From Paraeggerthella sp964369725 (GTDB lineage Bacteria > Actinomycetota > Coriobacteriia > Coriobacteriales > Eggerthellaceae): DNA of 14,646 bases. The translations under genes and the position numbers were made by a program. Position 1 is the stretch's first letter. Each line of letters starts with the position of its first letter. Positions 14,284 through 14,646 of this stretch are shown here, in pieces. The notes beneath the pieces are model-generated. The model had not been told where the DNA came from, made no database searches, and saw nothing but the letters and a program-made list of their open reading frames with translations. The stretch spans positions 1 to 14,646 of the forward strand of contig CAYJGC010000042.1 of NCBI GenBank assembly GCA_964369725.1, given 5' to 3'.

Positions 14284-14321
14284 AAAGTCCCGTGAATAAG
14301 ATAAGGTTCTCGGGACTTTTT
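14284..14321 (+). terminator. argS terminator
   Basis: AAAGTCCCG (14284-14292) and CGGGACTTT (14311-14319) form a 9-bp stem. After one mismatch, GAA/TTC inside extends the helix, leaving about a 10-nt loop. A T-run completes it at 14317-14321. Confidence 0.85.
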
Positions 14322-14474
14322 AGATTTCTTGCATTTGAAGGTACCGAGAGCTGTTTGACCCGGGTATATTAAGGGGATGCTATAAGCAAGACTTCAACTC
14401 TTGAGTAACCTTGATTTCTTTCGCTTTTACGTTACCCTTTCGTCTGCTTGCTCTTTAGTAGAGTCTTTTTCTGG
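14322..14474. other. Intergenic gap between argS and the kinase fragment
   Basis: There is no supportable gene. The only structure of note is a loose inverted repeat, GTAAC (14405-14409) with GTTAC (14431-14435), and a CTCT/AGAG pair near 14450 that could be part of a weak kinase-gene terminator. Confidence 0.3.
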
Positions 14475-14646
14475 TTAATCGATAGGTAAAAAAAGCTCTA
14501 CCGTAAATCCTTTTTTATCAGTGCTTACAAGACGTATGAATCCATGATGTAGGTGGGTGATGCGATTAACTAAAATAAGTCCTAATCCATGCTCTTTAGT
14601 TAGATTCGTAGGGTCATGATGATTGAAGGTGCTTTGAGATATCTTG
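14475..14646 (-). CDS. Sensor histidine kinase, C-terminal fragment (runs off the window)
   Basis: On the minus strand a frame is open from the window edge to a TAA at 14475-14477, giving the last 56 residues of a protein whose start lies beyond 14646. The sequence has the end of a GHKL/HATPase_c domain: HDPTNLTKEHGLGLILVNRI contains the glycine-rich G2 box (GLGL), followed by the typical HHGFIRLVS strand and the closing GFTVELFLPID. It would bind ATP and phosphorylate a histidine in a two-component system. Its partner regulator is not in view, and whether it senses anything related to arginine is unknown. It is convergent with argS, and I see no strong terminator for it in the 150-bp gap. 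Confidence 0.82.
   Translation of the reverse strand, partial: KISQSTFNHHDPTNLTKEHGLGLILVNRITHLHHGFIRLVSTDKKGFTVELFLPID

Noticed and set aside
1..14646. CRISPR arrays, insertion sequences, prophage, toxin-antitoxin or defence genes
   Set aside because: No regularly spaced repeats, transposase, integrase or defence-type domains are visible. All substantial frames belong to known core families.

Overview
The window looks like chromosomal DNA from a low-to-mid GC actinobacterium of the Coriobacteriia, most plausibly an Atopobiaceae member (Lancefieldella / Fannyhessea / Atopobium group). That placement is an inference from gene content and my memory of related genomes: an arginine deiminase cluster with a YfcC-type exchanger, a membrane-anchored YkuD L,D-transpeptidase, tRNAs with encoded CCA ends, and moderate GC. 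It needs a database search to confirm. I see no insertion sequence, integrase, phage gene, CRISPR array or toxin-antitoxin pair. This is mainly a core-metabolism region.

Layout. Positions 1-296 hold the unidentified end of an upstream unit closed by a strong hairpin (145-177), then a promoter for an L,D-transpeptidase gene (297-2021, +). Convergent to it is a minus-strand pair: an AEC-family permease (2553-3485) followed by a YbaK-type Cys-tRNA(Pro) deacylase (2039-2524). Divergent from the permease is murI-rdgB (3615-5144, +; glutamate racemase and house-cleaning NTPase), where murI may be leaderless. tRNA-Pro(TGG) and tRNA-Gly(TCC) follow and end at a bidirectional terminator shared with a convergent glutaredoxin gene (5453-5689, -). 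After an AT-rich gap comes tRNA-Arg(TCT) on the minus strand (5932-6007).

The core is the arginine catabolic block. A 532-bp control region (6008-6539) precedes arcA (6540-7757), arcB (7900-8895) and arcC (8917-9870), which end in a strong terminator at 9881-9916. A separately promoted YfcC/ArcD-type carrier (10062-11657) has its own terminator. Together they import arginine in exchange for ornithine, deiminate it to citrulline and ammonia, phosphorolyse citrulline to ornithine and carbamoyl phosphate, and make ATP from carbamoyl phosphate. A GNAT acetyltransferase (11860-12294, -) lies between this block and argS (12533-14257, +), so tRNA-Arg, arginine catabolism and arginyl-tRNA synthetase sit within about 8.5 kb. 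The window ends inside the C-terminal ATPase domain of a sensor kinase on the minus strand (14475-14646).

Nothing here is an obviously new system. The points most worth a second look are regulatory: four TGCATA-core repeats and a perfect 12-bp palindrome upstream of arcA, a roughly 170-nt structured arcA leader, a strong non-terminator hairpin between arcA and arcB, and the clustering of arginine functions.
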